DNA of 64,000 bases, from positions 110,566,028 through 110,630,027 of the forward strand of contig NC_079136.1 in the NCBI RefSeq assembly GCF_945859705.1, in the 5' to 3' direction. The notes below the pieces were generated by a model. That model saw nothing but the letters and a program-made list of their open reading frames with translations. It searched no databases and was not told the origin of the DNA. Positions 23,615 through 35,521 of the stretch are shown piece after piece. Both the position numbers and the translations under genes were made by a program. The stretch is from Episyrphus balteatus (Eukaryota > Arthropoda > Insecta > Diptera > Syrphidae). The number at the start of each line of letters is the position of its first letter. Within the stretch, counting starts at the first letter, position 1.

Positions 23615-25486
23615 TAGTGATGGGCAAATACCCGGTATATACCATTTGTGGGTTTATACCCTGGGTATATACCGGGTATTTACCAAAACGAGGGTAAAAA
23701 CGGGTATTTACTTATAATCGCTACAAATTCGATTGTTTGTCATCAGGGCCTGTTTCAGAGCTACTACATCAACTACATCAGCTACATCAGCAACCTCAAA
23801 AGCCAATAGTTGAGTCCGATTGAAATTCGGGAAATATTTCTTATGGTTTAAATAGTGTAAATGTTCAAAAAATGCTTCGTGAAGTCCAACAGGCCTCCGC
23901 AATTAATTTTTAAAGTCATTGATGTAGCAGTGTAACAGTGTATTAAGCTCTGAAATAGGTTCCTTATATTATATAAACATGACAGGGGCACACTTGTTCG
24001 GTCTTCTTGATTGAGGTTATTTTGTTGTGTTAAATTTTGGAGGAAAAAACAATTAATTTTTTTGTTCACATACGTTTATTAGTGTTTGTTTTTCAAAAAC
24101 GGATGTATAGTTTTAAATGATATTTTCAGAGTTATGAGCAAGAAAAAAGTAATTTAAGCAAAATCCGCTTAAATTGAAACGGCTTGAAAACGGCTCTATT
24201 TATAAAAAAGTTTTATTTAATTAAAGACACTAGCGGAAAAAATTAACTGATCAAAAGAAAAATTCCAAAATTTTAAACAAGATAAAGCTCAAACTTTCTA
24301 GTTTTGAAAAATCATAATGATTTTTTTTCAAGCTACATGTTCGGCTCAATCCTATTAAATCCAAAAAAAAGAAAATTGGAAATTTTTCCTTTTTTTTTTT
24401 TTCTAAAAACTTGGAAAAAATCTTTCCAGCTTAACCCCAATATGGATCGGATAACTTGTTTATCCAGCTTAAATTTTCTTTTTTAAAGTTTGATTTCGAC
24501 GCTGAGATTAGAACGGGAAAGGATCTTTTTGGCTTTAGATCAATAAATCAGCATCCGCTGATTGCACAAGAAAAGGAGTGTTTTGAAATCTTCAATAAAT
24601 TTCATACAAAAATCTAGTGGGTTTTAAAAAAAAATATTTTTTTTTTGCAATTTATGGAAAAATCAAGAAAAAACGTGCTTTTGGTTGCTATCGGGATAAT
24701 CAGGCGCTAACTTATATCAAATGGTTAGATCAAAAAGCGTAGAGCGGTTGTGTGTAGTTTTATTAATAAGTTTGAACAAAGCGCGCTTTACTTTTTTAAG
24801 ACTAACCATTTGACATAAACTAACAAAATTATTTTATAGTTTTTAATGCGTGATAAAAGCGTTGTTTTTAAAATTATATATTTTACTATGTATTTTACTT
24901 TTTATTCTTATCATTATTCTTATCATTATTGAAGGTATTCGACTTACATAGGTTGTATGTTGTATAAGCCTCCATGATTTTTTTTCCATTTAATTGATTT
25001 GGAATGTTTCAATGTTTCTAAGCTTCCGTTTGTTACAATAAGTTGAAGGCTAAAATTGATTTGGGGTGTTTCGACCCACCCACGCCCCTCCCCTGACCAC
25101 CAAAATATTGTGTTGACGTCTGAACTACATATGTGTACAAAGTTTCAGATTGATACGATAATCGGAAGTCGGTCAAAATTAACTTCTTCGATTTTATTAC
25201 ATTGCTAGTTAGTTTGTTTGTTACAAGTGAAGCTAATAAAAGCCTATTAAAAATACAAGTATTGATTGAAAACGTTCTAAAGGGCATGTAATGGAATTTA
25301 TGCAAAAAATATTTCTTGACATCACTCCTCCCCCTAATGGAATATTTCATTTTCGTCTGTAAATCGTAAATACCCTCATTTTGGGTATATAGGTACCCGC
25401 CGTTTGGGTATTTACCCGGTATAAACCCGGTAAATACCCATTTATAAATACCCACCCGATTGGTATATACCCGAGGCACATCACTA
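23615..25486. mobile_element. hAT-like element (1872 bp) with perfect 8-bp target duplication
   Basis: The left end reads TAGTGATGGGCAAATACCCG, and the right end in reverse complement reads TAGTGATGTGCCTCGGGTAT. The flanks are GTTGTAAC at 23607-23614 and GTTGTAAC at 25487-25494, a perfect 8-bp duplication, the hAT hallmark. Both sub-terminal zones are packed with GGGTATTTACC / GGTATATACC words in both orientations (23625-23712 and 25370-25470), likely transposase-binding arrays. The interior is AT-rich; minus-strand frames of 148 codons (25479-25033) and 73 codons (24069-23848) show no hAT dimerisation domain or BED finger that I can recognise, and the first is partly made of the terminal repeats. 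The element is therefore probably non-autonomous. A 9-bp CTACATCAG-type repeat lies near 23762-23790. Confidence 0.9.
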
Positions 25487-25494
25487 GTTGTAAC

Positions 25495-25921
25495 TAGATC
25501 AAGTGATCTGATTTTGTACTCTTTTAGTTTGTAAACCCGATCGTATCCATCCTCTTCGGAAAATTTGCTTCATGATATAATTGAAAATAAATTAGACATC
25601 CAGGATTAACAAATTCTGAATTAACTGAGCACGGGAAAACTGTACCTTACTGAGATTATATTTTAAGTCTTTTAATAGGTAACAGATTTTTCAATTGATA
25701 CAGTTTTAGGGAATAATTTCCATTAATGTGAGACAGAATTGCCTGTCAGAAAAAATATGACCGCTGTCAGTTGATGATGGCTTTCATAGTATTAACTGGT
25801 GTGCTAAAAAAAGCACGAATCCTGCAAGCTTTGTAAGCTCTAGAAGCTAACCTTAACCTAGTTTTGGAATAAGAGAAAACGATAAAAGTATTCGATCGAA
25901 AATTGTAGCAGCTGCTTATTA
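25495..25921. other. Unrecognised spacer
   Basis: This is AT-rich DNA between the hAT-like element and the second family A copy; nothing else is visible. Confidence 0.4.
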
Positions 25922-26270
25922 GAAAAAAAAGAGTGTGTGTACACATGTACACGCGACTGAAGTTATACTTCTCATTTAGTATAGGTATGTAAATGAATTT
26001 CATTTGATATTTTTAATTTCTATTATGAAATAATTAATCCACACTTAGTTTTTTTTACATTTTTATCAGGTGAACAATAAATTAATTCTTTCATCCTCCT
26101 TGCGTCCATGTAGTTTTCAATTTATTCTGTGAAATTTACTCATGTTGTGCGGTTCAGAACGTACGGTATATGCTTAACGAAAGTAAATAAATTGCGCATA
26201 AAATGTGCGATATAGTAATTTTATGAGAATTGTGGGTGCTTCAGCACTAGTAGTAGCAATATGGAACTTG

Positions 26271-27275
26271 CAGGGTTGCTACAAAGCTCAAAAGTTAACT
26301 GAGTTCAGCTCACAGCTCAGCTCAAATTTTGAGCTAGCTCACTTTTGAGCTATGTACCATAGCTCAGCTCATTTGAGCTGAGCTGAAAGTGAGCTGAGCT
26401 GTTGGGTGAGCTGAGCTGTCGGTGAGCTGAGCTGTTGGGTGAGCTAAGGTAAAGTGAGCTGAGCTGAGCTGTGATGGGTGAGAGGATACATTGATTTTTA
26501 TTTGGAAAGTATAATGAAATTTGAAGATATTTTAAACTTTTATAAAACATTATAGCTTAAGATGTTTGGTTCTAGTTATTAATGGAATTATTTTAACACA
26601 TTGATATTTTAATAAATAAAACAGATAATTTTTCGTGATCTTTTTTCTTGGTTTTTTTAATAGTAAATATATTTCTATTTTTGTAGTAAAATATTTCTTT
26701 TTTTATCATAAAAAAAATTCCGGTACAATCCGGTTTTTCGACTTTTTTCAAAATTCAGAGAAAATCGCGTTTGAAAGTAACGGTAAATTTTGTTTTTTCG
26801 AAAAATCGCCGAATCTTTGAACGCTCCTAGAAGCTAGACCGCTTGAGAGCAATTTTTGGGAGTGATGCCAAATGATAGCTTGTGTCATGGGCCTACGCTT
26901 TGCACATTATCAGATTTTTAAAAAATCGCCTTCCATGTTAAACCGCCACATCATGCCTAATTTTTCAGAAGCGTGCCTATTTTTTTTTTGCTTTTAAGTT
27001 CTCCCGGTTTGAGAACGCGTGGACCTACAGGGATGAGAGTTGTACCCAAATGTAGGTTAGAGTCCCCGCTACCTTTTGGCATCAAAAATTTTTTTTTCAT
27101 TTTCTTCAAAATTCCGAGATATAGATGTTGGAAGTTGGGGGCGCTCACTTTCAGCTCAGCCCACTTTCAGCTCAGCTCAAATGAGCTGAGCTATGGTACC
27201 TAGCTCAAAAGTGAGTTAGCTCAAATTTGAGCTGAGCTGTGAGCTGAGCTGAAATGTGAGCTTTTTGCAACCCTG
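26271..27275. mobile_element. hAT-like MITE (1005 bp) with GAGCTGAGCT-rich inverted ends
   Basis: The left end reads CAGGGTTGCTACAAAGCTCA, and the right end in reverse complement reads CAGGGTTGCAAAAAGCTCA. Both then run through about 120 bp of GAGCT/CAGCTC words with shared phrases such as CACTTTTGAGCTA and GTACCATAGCTCAGCTCA. CAGGG starts are typical of hAT elements (Ac begins CAGGG). The flanking octets are GGAACTTG and GCAACTCT. Each differs by one or two bases from GCAACTTG, which is the minisatellite unit it landed in, so an 8-bp duplication is likely. On the left the GCTGAGCTG array extends further (to about 26470) than on the right. The interior has no transposase. Confidence 0.75.
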
Positions 27276-27283
27276 GCAACTCT

Positions 27284-27466
27284 CCACACGCAACTTGCCA
27301 CATGCAACTTACCACACGCAACTTGCCACACGCAACTTTCCACATGCAGCTTACCACATGCAACTTTCCACACGCAACTTGCCACATACAACTTGCCACA
27401 TGCAACTTGCCACATGCAACTTGCCACATACAACTTGCCACATGCAACTTGCCACATGAAACATGT
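27284..27466 (-). repeat. 14-bp minisatellite of family A copy 2
   Basis: About thirteen units of CACATGCAACTTGC with CACACG and CACATA variants lie head to tail. Open frames through the array on both strands are artefacts of the repeat. Confidence 0.9.
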
Positions 27467-27661
27467 AACTTGCAACGTGTTGTGTGTTTTATGTTTGCCG
27501 TACTGCGGCGTACTGCATTTTTAAATACTAAAGTACTGCCTACTCTAAAGGTGAAACGACAGCCCTGCTACCAAGAGTGATCGCGTCATAATCCCTTTGA
27601 CATTCTTGTCAAAAAGTAAATTTTCATACTCACCCTCCCATAAGAAGTATAACTTCAAAAA

Positions 27662-30404
27662 TTTTGAGAGGAAAATATAGCAAGAACAGAATCCAGCTTT
27701 AGTCAAAACTCAAAAAAGAATTAACCCATCATCCAGTATAGAATTGGTTAAAGAAGTTATAAAGAACAACAACCGCCACCGCACGCACGCAGTTAAAGAC
27801 ATTGGTTGATTTTATTTCTTTTAATATCTAGGTTTTTGTGTGTCCATTTTGTTTAAAAACGTCCCTTCTTTCATATCTCAAAGTTGCTATTTTTGTCTAA
27901 AAAAAACGGGTTTCAAGGTTAAATAAATGAGCAACTTCTCTTTTCAAGAGTTAGTAAAATATCATTTAATTTAATTTTTTTACTTTTGATTGGATGTTTG
28001 TCATTACTTTTATAGAATATTGTTGATTGTTTCGGGAATATTTAAAATTCTATTGGATCCTTACCCGTATCACAATGATTTATGCGATGGACTGTCGGCC
28101 CAAAGACACAGACATTTTTTCAAGTGAACTACTACTTCCGGCGGGGAATTAACAAAGTTTCCAAGATTATCAGTCTCATGAGTAACTAAAATGAAGAAAT
28201 TCAGGCGGTGGAATATAGTAACGGATTCTCTTAGAGTTGTCATATACAATCGAAGAGTGGGTAGGGAGAAGGTGTTATTTTTTTTTTAAAGACCAAGTCA
28301 TAATCATACAAACTGAATTATTGGTTGAATTAACTTAAGATAGAATTTTTTGCATAATAAAATTTAAAAAAAAAAATCTATTAAAAAAATGTTACGTATA
28401 CGCCATAGTGGCCATCTCTTTAAATAAATTAAATATATTGAGCTAAGTACGCACATGTAAAGTAAGTCGTTAATCCAACACAAATTTCCCGTTAGCCGTC
28501 AACCAGAAGTATGTTTAATATGCTATAAGTTGAAAAGTCACCCTAGATCTTTAAAACTTCTTGACTCTCTTTACATAAAGTTTTAAAAGTATGGAGAAAC
28601 TAACCAATTTAATATTAATTATAATATTTGAATAATTATTATCATTGACTTGGTTGCAGCACAATAAAAAATTATTAGTATTGATAAGCTAAAAAAACAA
28701 GAATTGGGGGAAGCTAATCATGTGGCTGAGGTAACGAAGTGTGTAGTGTCCCAACTTCTGAACTCGCTTGGTCTAGATTGAATACTCAACTTTGACTGAA
28801 ACAATTTTTCAAATAAAATTAAAAAAAAAACTAATTTGACTAAGCACTATGGACGGAAAACAGCAGCCTCTCCGCAAGTATAGTTACATACGAAAAATGT
28901 GCCAAAGTTATAGCAAAAATTGAAAAAAAAAAAACAGATTTCCCAACTTTCTTTGAACCGGATATTATAAAATCATAAACCAAACTAAATATTTTTATAA
29001 ACAATTTTGTCGATTGGTGCTTAATTTGTATACTTTTTTGTCAAAGTTTTCTTTTTCATGACATCCAGTAATTTGTTGTTCGAAACTTCTACAACACAAA
29101 AGTTCCGACGATTTTTCATGTATATTTGATTGAGAAAAGCCTTTATACTCCACCGCTTACCCTTGCCCCACACATATGGGAATATGTTTTATATACAGTA
29201 TTGTGGCGGCTCTCGATTTGAAGTTTCTCCGAAAAGCTATTTGGGAAGGCAGCAATGCTAGGGAAGTTAAATCTAAAATTCCTTGAACCCAAGAAATGAA
29301 TATTTAATGCATTCCAATGGCACATTGTACAATAGCTCCTTGCACTCTTAGAACATTCTTTACCTTTAGAGAGCTGCCTTCGAGTTCGGTACAAATTCAG
29401 TATGCCACCACCACCACTTTCACCACTCTCTACCACTTTGCTGATGGCAAAAGTTTCGTCAGTTAAATTACGAAAAGTAATTTGGGGTTTGAGGCGTACG
29501 TATGGGGGTAGACAAACTGGTCGTTTTGTGCTATAATAAACTTTACGATCCAGTGGACAATGATATCCATCCTTATCCTCGGAAGTCATTCACATATCCT
29601 CTTCGAAATGTGCCCAGGATATATGAACACAACACCAAACCGAACCAAAAGGAAGTCCTGGGTCGAGACGAGAACTGACTTGGGTTGGTTGGCTGCTTGT
29701 ATAGTCATTCTTAGCTTTTGGTATGCTTGATGGACGAAAAGCTACAAACACCACTAACACCAACGCCGCACACTAAATGTGAATACATGTGTGAGGTTAT
29801 TGATATCCTTGGACTAGAGATGAGGTTAACCGGAGAAATATTTATAGCCAGGGAATTGGTCTGGGTTTGCGTGTCTTTTTGGCCAAAAAAGTTCAAATTG
29901 CATCGTTATCTTTAAATATTAATAACAAATGGGGACGGGATGATGTGTTTTTTCTTCTTAAAACTGTTGGGTAGCGTCTATTTTGGAAATGACTTTGGGG
30001 CGGTTTGGCGTAAATGCTATTGAGTTTATGTACACGTGGAATAAAATTTATTGAAGGTGTGCAAGATAAGAAATTGGATGTGTCTCTGACACTCAAGTAT
30101 TGTTGATCTTAATAATTGAAAATTTCTTAAAGCTGTGGTAGGTGGTTGTGGTTTGGAAAATTTTAGTAAAATAAGGAAAATATTTACATGGGAGGATGGC
30201 AAAATTTTGTTTAGATAATGTTTAAACTTATAATATTTATATTACTGAGTAAATTGTTAGGTAGACTACATACATGTAGGTATATTGTATAACAACGAAG
30301 AAAAATAACAAAAATAATCATAAAATTGGATGTATATTGTATAGTTACATTGAGATGTGGGAAAAATTACAAACCTTCTAAGTGCAAGAAACAAGAATGT
30401 ACAT
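27662..30404. other. Unrecognised sequence
   Basis: No repeat boundary is supported. The part 29140-29890 is less AT-rich and holds the longest non-repeat open frame of the window (listed separately). A poly-A run lies near 28921. Confidence 0.4.
29143..29589 (-). other. Unrecognised 148-codon open frame
   Basis: This is the longest open frame not explained by a repeat, starting MTSEDKDGYHCPLDRKVYYS and ending ARVSGGV. I see no signal peptide, membrane segment or known domain; a short glycine run (SGESGGGG) lies in the middle. Composition is less AT-biased than its surroundings, which slightly favours an exon, but a 148-codon frame can occur by chance in 64 kb. There is no obvious neighbour exon. 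Not called as a gene. Confidence 0.15.
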
Positions 30405-30408
30405 TTAA

Positions 30409-31143
30409 GGGTCTGGCCACCCTGAAATTTTTTTTGTTAATTTTTTTTTAATTTTCTTTAATTTTTCCCTTAATTGTAATGAACTTTTTAAGGCCTGCTG
30501 CGTATCGAAACATTCAAAATTGGCCAAGTTATAGGCATTTTTCGAAAGGAAGATTGACCCACTACGGTCGGTTGACTTACTTTCTTTTGCGATTATCTCG
30601 AAACTACATTTTTTGACCTTCGAGATCTCGAAAACTACTCATAAGATTGCTTTCAAATTTTTACTGAATATTTTTGAATATAAGATCTACAATGTAGTGT
30701 AAGATTTTTTTGATAGATGGATTAGTTTTGTTTTTATTAATGTTTTTGCTTTAAAAATGTTGGTAAAAAATGAAAAAAAAAAATGTTTGACGGCTCACCG
30801 TAATTTTTCTAATGCTTCAAAAAGAAAACGACTACGCTACATTGTAAGTATTCAGACTACTTGAAAATAACTTGATTTTGTATTATTTTTGTTCAGATAT
30901 ACCATAACCGAGTACCAGATGGGACAAGGACCACGTGTGTCGTGTGTAGGAACTTCGTGGTGAGTGGTGACTATTATAAAGGTGCCATTTATCAATATTT
31001 TAAACCAAAAACTTATCATGTTATACTTAAAATGCTTTTTAATATTGAGTTAAAAAATCAAAATATTCCGTCTCATAGCTTTGGATTTATTAATTCAAAA
31101 CAACAAAAGTGCATTTTTCGGTCTTCCGGGGTGGCCAGACCCC
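30409..31143. mobile_element. TTAA-flanked TIR element I (735 bp)
   Basis: TTAA lies immediately outside both ends (30405-30408 and 31144-31147). The left end reads GGGTCTGGCCACCCTGAAA, and the right end in reverse complement reads GGGGTCTGGCCACCCCGGAA, a TIR of about 16 bp with one length difference. A TTAA duplication is characteristic of piggyBac-type insertion, although piggyBac termini usually start CCC, so the superfamily is left open. The interior includes CTCGAAACTAC / CTCGAAAACTAC phrases and one 70-codon frame without features; no transposase is present. Confidence 0.8.
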
Positions 31144-31147
31144 TTAA

Positions 31148-31737
31148 GGTATAGCGAAAAAAATGTCTAATTTTTGCAGATTTTTATTTAAATTTCTTAG
31201 TCTCCCTGTAAAATCCGTAAGTCTAATGGAATTCCCCATATAATATAACCTATCAAAATCAAAGGAACTGACATGAAAATTTAACATTAAATCCGAGAAA
31301 GGAAGGAAGTAAAACAAAATCTAAAAAAAAAAATAGGGAAATTGTTTCTCAACATTTGCAAACACCACCTCGCTATTTTTGTGTGTTTTGAAAAGAATAA
31401 TCCGATGTTTATACGGCAACAAACTAAATGTATTGATTTAATGTTATTCTTTTGGATTTTGACCTTAAAAATTTCCGAAGGAGCAACAACCTGATTTGGA
31501 CTTTCACTTTGAAAAATAAACAGTAACCAAAAATTAAAGCGATACTTGACACTAAAATCGAGCAATTTACAAGAGAATTTATTGAGAAAAAAAATAACCC
31601 TTTCACATGCCCTGACGAGTTGAAAGATTCATTGATTTTTACCTAAACAAATTTAGAGCATATTTTCGAAGTAAATGTTTTAAGATGTAAACAATTCGCA
31701 AAAACTTAGATTCTAGTAGAAAATTCCAGTGAATAAT
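31148..31737. other. Unrecognised AT-rich spacer
   Basis: Nothing beyond short chance frames on the minus strand (up to 92 codons, unrecognised). Confidence 0.4.
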
Positions 31738-31925
31738 CATTTTTATCACAAAAACAAAACCGACTTCCATGGATCAAAACTAGGTTTATGTTTTTTCTCA
31801 TAGTTTCTATCGCCAGAACTGAACAAAATCAAAATTGGTTCACTCCGTCAAAAGTTACAAACATAAAAAAAAAACACACGAATTGAATACCTCCTCCTTT
31901 TTGGAAGTCAGTAAAAAATATTTAG
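31738..31925 (-). mobile_element. Family D element, copy 3
   Basis: Inverted copy of D with AACCGACTTCC at 31758-31768 and GGAAGTCAGTA at 31905-31915, enclosing CATAAACCTAG, AACCAATTTTGAT and CAATTCGTGTG phrases when read on the minus strand. The phrase AGGAGGAGGTATTCAATTCG is the widely shared arthropod signature. At about 190 bp it is complete but shorter than the copy at 19085-19345. Confidence 0.75.
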
Positions 31926-32020
31926 TTTAGCTTTTCAAAAATTTCAATAAATCACGCAATTCGTGATTAATATTTTAAATGCAACTTTTGGAAGAGCATT
32001 TTTCACTTCTTTTATTCATT

Positions 32021-32212
32021 AATCTTCTTCTTCCTGTGGGGTTCGCCGGGTTTACCTCAGAAACTAATGTCAAGCCTACCGGTTTTTTATTGTTCCATTT
32101 CTGAGGGTGAGGCCAATTGAATGCTGGTGTTTTTGCATTTGCCATTAGTTCTTAGGCCTACCTACCTTTCTTCTCACTTGAAGAAGTTCTCACAAGATCT
32201 CTCCTTTGAACA
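32021..32212 (-). mobile_element. LINE-like 3' end, family J, copy 1
   Basis: Read on the minus strand it runs from TTCAAAGGAGAGATC through TAGGCCTAAGAACT, ACCAGCATTCAATTGGCCTC and CCCGGCGAACCCCACAGG to a GAAGAAGAAGAT tail. The copy at 53392-53686 has the same order plus about 80 extra bases before the tail, so this one is internally deleted. A fixed 3' end with a short GAA tail and variable 5' start suggests a non-LTR retrotransposon or a SINE using its machinery. No reverse transcriptase is in this fragment. Confidence 0.65.
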
Positions 32213-32790
32213 TGGCAATACCAACTGTTCTATTTCAGTTAGTATATTGCCACATTTAAAGGAGAGATCCTGAGATCATTATGAAATTACACTTTTTGAG
32301 GAATCAATTTCTACAAAAACAAAACTTCTGACGCCAAAGCTCCACATTTTGAAAGTCTCAATTCCTGGAAGTAGGTACTCGGGGGGCTTGTGATATGATG
32401 TTTTTCGTATTCGTAGTGAAATTAAGCTCCAGAGGAAATTTGATACGAGGGACTCTATTGTAGGAGTGAATATTATAGTAGTGCAAATTTTTTATAATTT
32501 TTGTTATTTTTTCTTCGTTAGTAGTGCCAAATCGGTAGAAATGCCAGAAACAACCAGTATGTCTTTGAATAATTATTGAGCTTATGAAGTGTAGTTTTTT
32601 TTTATCAAAACAACATGTTTTATACATCGTATATGTATTTATTATAAAAAAAAAGTAAAAACACTAAAATCGTTTGAAAATAGACGCTACAACAATTTTT
32701 GCATTGGCTGATGGTTAACAATGTTTTCTGCCTTTCAATCATTGGGGGTTAAAATAAATTCTAAACACCATTTCGTAATCAGTGCAATAA

Positions 32791-32852
32791 GGCTTTCGAA
32801 ATTTGATATGATATGTTTAATTGTTCATCATATTCAATAGATTCGAAAGCTT
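32791..32852. repeat. Imperfect hairpin, about 22-bp stem
   Basis: GGCTTTCGAAATTTGATATG pairs with the segment ending ATTCGAAAGCTT around a loop of about 14 nt, with one small internal loop and one bulge. The size and shape would suit a pre-miRNA or the end of a MITE; nothing distinguishes these here. Confidence 0.45.
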
Positions 32853-33889
32853 CTTTGTGTAGGAATGCACAAACTTCAGTTTGTTTTCTTGACAAATGCT
32901 ATATATTAGTTGATAAAGAAGTTTGTAAATATACAAACTATGCATTTGATATTCTTAAATATAAAATTTTCTCAGCGTTCAGTCCGTAGTTATCCTCAGA
33001 ATATCCACTAAAAAACTAATTTTTCTTTTTTTTTTTTTAATCAAACTTTGGAGACGAAATATTATTTCTGCCATAACTATGTTTATATATGAATATGAAT
33101 CCTCATCAAACCTTATGATAACCTTTCCCAAATGCTCTACTCTCCACTTAATATTTGCATGGCCGCAAGGACTAACTTTTTCCCCCATATCCTACATACA
33201 ATGTAAGTATACATATACATATATACCTTCTTTTGAATAAATGAATCATCTATCATTTTTATGGATTTTTAAATTTCAATCGCAATGCAACATTAAAGAG
33301 GAGCCAGGACTTTTATTTTCAATTTGTTTTTTCTCGTTTTTGTGTGTTTTTTTTTTGTAATTTTTGTCTCAAAGGTTCACATTGAATAACAAACAAAAGG
33401 ACACAAAAAAAGTTCCCCTTTTCACATCAAGACCAAGAGTGAAAGGATATAAAAATGTACACACTCTCACAATGGTATTGTTTCCTTCAGAGGAAAGAAA
33501 ATTTATATACTTTGGGTTCGGGCCTCGGGAGAAGAAGAATGTGAAGGACGTATATATAGCATATAGTCGTTTGGCGATATGGTGGGATATCACCTAAAGA
33601 TAGAGGGAGAGTGAATTTTTTATACTCAGGGCCACAGGACTCCCCGTCATTGTCATCGTCCCCATCGCCGCCGTCGTACTGCCTCGCGTTGTGTCGGTCG
33701 GTCTCTTGATAGAACAATAGACACACATAAAAGTCATCGTCACAGCCACTTGTTACGCATATAGGAAAAGCCCTCCCTTTGTCCTTGCATAGGATACAGC
33801 GCTAGGTATGAGGGGGAGCAGTAGCAGAAGAGCCAAATGAAATATGGAAGCTTAGGAATTATTTCTTTTTAATGGAAGTAGAGATTACA

Positions 33890-33907
33890 GTTGTTGTTGT
33901 TGTTGTT
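33890..33907 (+). repeat. TTG microsatellite (about 6 units)
   Basis: Short perfect run of GTT/TTG units in the less AT-rich block. Confidence 0.9.
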
Positions 33908-35521
33908 TTCCGATGCTGGTAATGGTGATGCGGATTGTATTATGAAGATCCATAATATCCTGTGTGTGTCTGGCCAGAAAGTGTTGGAGCGGTTGAGTGG
34001 AGTGTGTGTGTGGGGGTTTGTGTTTGTGTGTATGAATAAAACGACTGTGTATTATTGCAAAATGCCTCTGCCGTTTCTGTCCTATTTCAATGGATGGGGA
34101 AATGGCTAAATGGGGGATTTTAGGCAACATTTTTAAAGGACAATGACTTCTTTGTCATTAATGTTACTGGTGTTTTGTGGTCATTCACACATATGGCAAC
34201 ATTGTTTGCGGATGGGAACAAAGATAATAATGCTTAAATTGAAAAGAATTTTCTATTAAGAAATTAAATTTTTAAGTCATAAATGTGTAAGTATTGAAAT
34301 TATTAAACTTAATTAGCTTTTTAGGATAAAGTTTCAATTTCGTTAGGGGCATGTGGGTGTATGATTGCAAATTTTTTATTGAAATTTAAGGACTCTGGAA
34401 ATACCAATGATTGCCTGTGACTTAGGACAAAAGAGATAATTTTTCATACAAATTTCCAATTGCACCTGATTTGCATGAAATAATCTAGAAAATAAATTTC
34501 CAATTATCCGCACTCAAACTCAACTTTGGACAGTTCACAGAGAGAATAAGAAGATGAAAGTCATCATCTATTAGTAACAATCAAAATAATCAATGGAGAG
34601 TTCTAGACGGTACTAATCGTTTTAACTTTTTTTCAGTGTGTTGAGTTTAAAACTTGTATTTTCCAACAGGGGGATATGTGGGAAGTGAAATTAGGTGCGT
34701 CCAATAAAGAGAGATCTCTAAGGACCCAGGGATTTTTTAAGAGAGACAAAAATTTGTGCTGAACCATCTTTTTTTTGGAGATTTTTGCGATGAAATTGCA
34801 ATACATGAGGTAGACCTTTGACAAAGTAGTGAAAAATGCATTTAAAAAAATAATTAAAAAAAATATTAGGGGTCTATTACGCATTTTTTTCTAAGTCTCT
34901 GCGTTTCGAAATATGTTTTTTTGAAAAACACCTATTTTTTTAAGGGTATTTTCGGCTGGGTTATTATTTTTAGCAATTTTTATAGCGTTCGAAAAATCTC
35001 AAACTTACATATAGAACTTATAATCGTGCGCATGCATGTGCAAAAATTGGTATTCTTAAATGATTTTTGACCGAATAACAGGAAAAGCAAGTTTTTTTGC
35101 CCCAAGTTTTTTGACCGTTTTTAACCGGTTTTAATTGTTATCTTTTTTTTCTTCAATAGATAAATGAATGAAATTTATACTGTAAATAGATATGTAATAA
35201 GCCAGACTATATTTGTGCAAAATTTCAATCAATTTCGCACTCACAATTTTGAGATAACAGTAAAATTAAGATCTATTTTTCAAGACTTTTTTCTTTTGAA
35301 TAGAACAGATAAGAATTTAATTAAAAATTATTGAGCTGAAATATTTGGAGCTGAAACAGAAGGCTTTTGATGGCATAAAATTTATATACAAAAATAAGTT
35401 TAATGGTGTTGGAAGAAAAAAGTTTGATTTTTGTTCACTTTTTCATGAAAAATTATTGTTTTCAATAAATTTTTTGTATACCTTTTACGCTTTGTAAATT
35501 TTAGGTATGGCTTTTTTCTTT

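Larger units (their letters stand above)
25922..27661 (-). mobile_element. Family A Helentron-like element, copy 2, with nested insertion
   Basis: The element is inverted relative to copy 1: hairpin end first (GTGTAC-ACAT-GTACAC, about 25937-25952), then GAAGTTATACTTCT (25959-25972). The other sub-terminal repeat AGAAGTATAACTTC is at 27643-27656. The minisatellite side (27284-27656) matches copies 1 and 3 closely, including the phrase CGTACTGCGGCGTACTGCAT. The hairpin side shares ATTTCATTTGATATTTTTA with copy 1, but the next 270 bases (25995-26262) are unlike the other copies, so this is a sub-family or a recombinant. A hAT-like MITE fills 26271-27275. Without it the element would be about 735 bp, close to the other two copies. 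Confidence 0.8.
32213..35521. other. Unrecognised sequence
   Basis: It contains a hairpin (32791-32852, listed), a TTG microsatellite and a GT-rich stretch near 33990-34035. The block 33500-34100 is less AT-rich and carries overlapping short frames on both strands. No gene is supported. From 34630 to 35520 it is very AT-rich. Confidence 0.4.

Noticed and set aside
25033..25479. 148-codon minus-strand frame
   Set aside because: Lies inside the hAT-like element, begins in its terminal repeats and shows no recognisable transposase motif.
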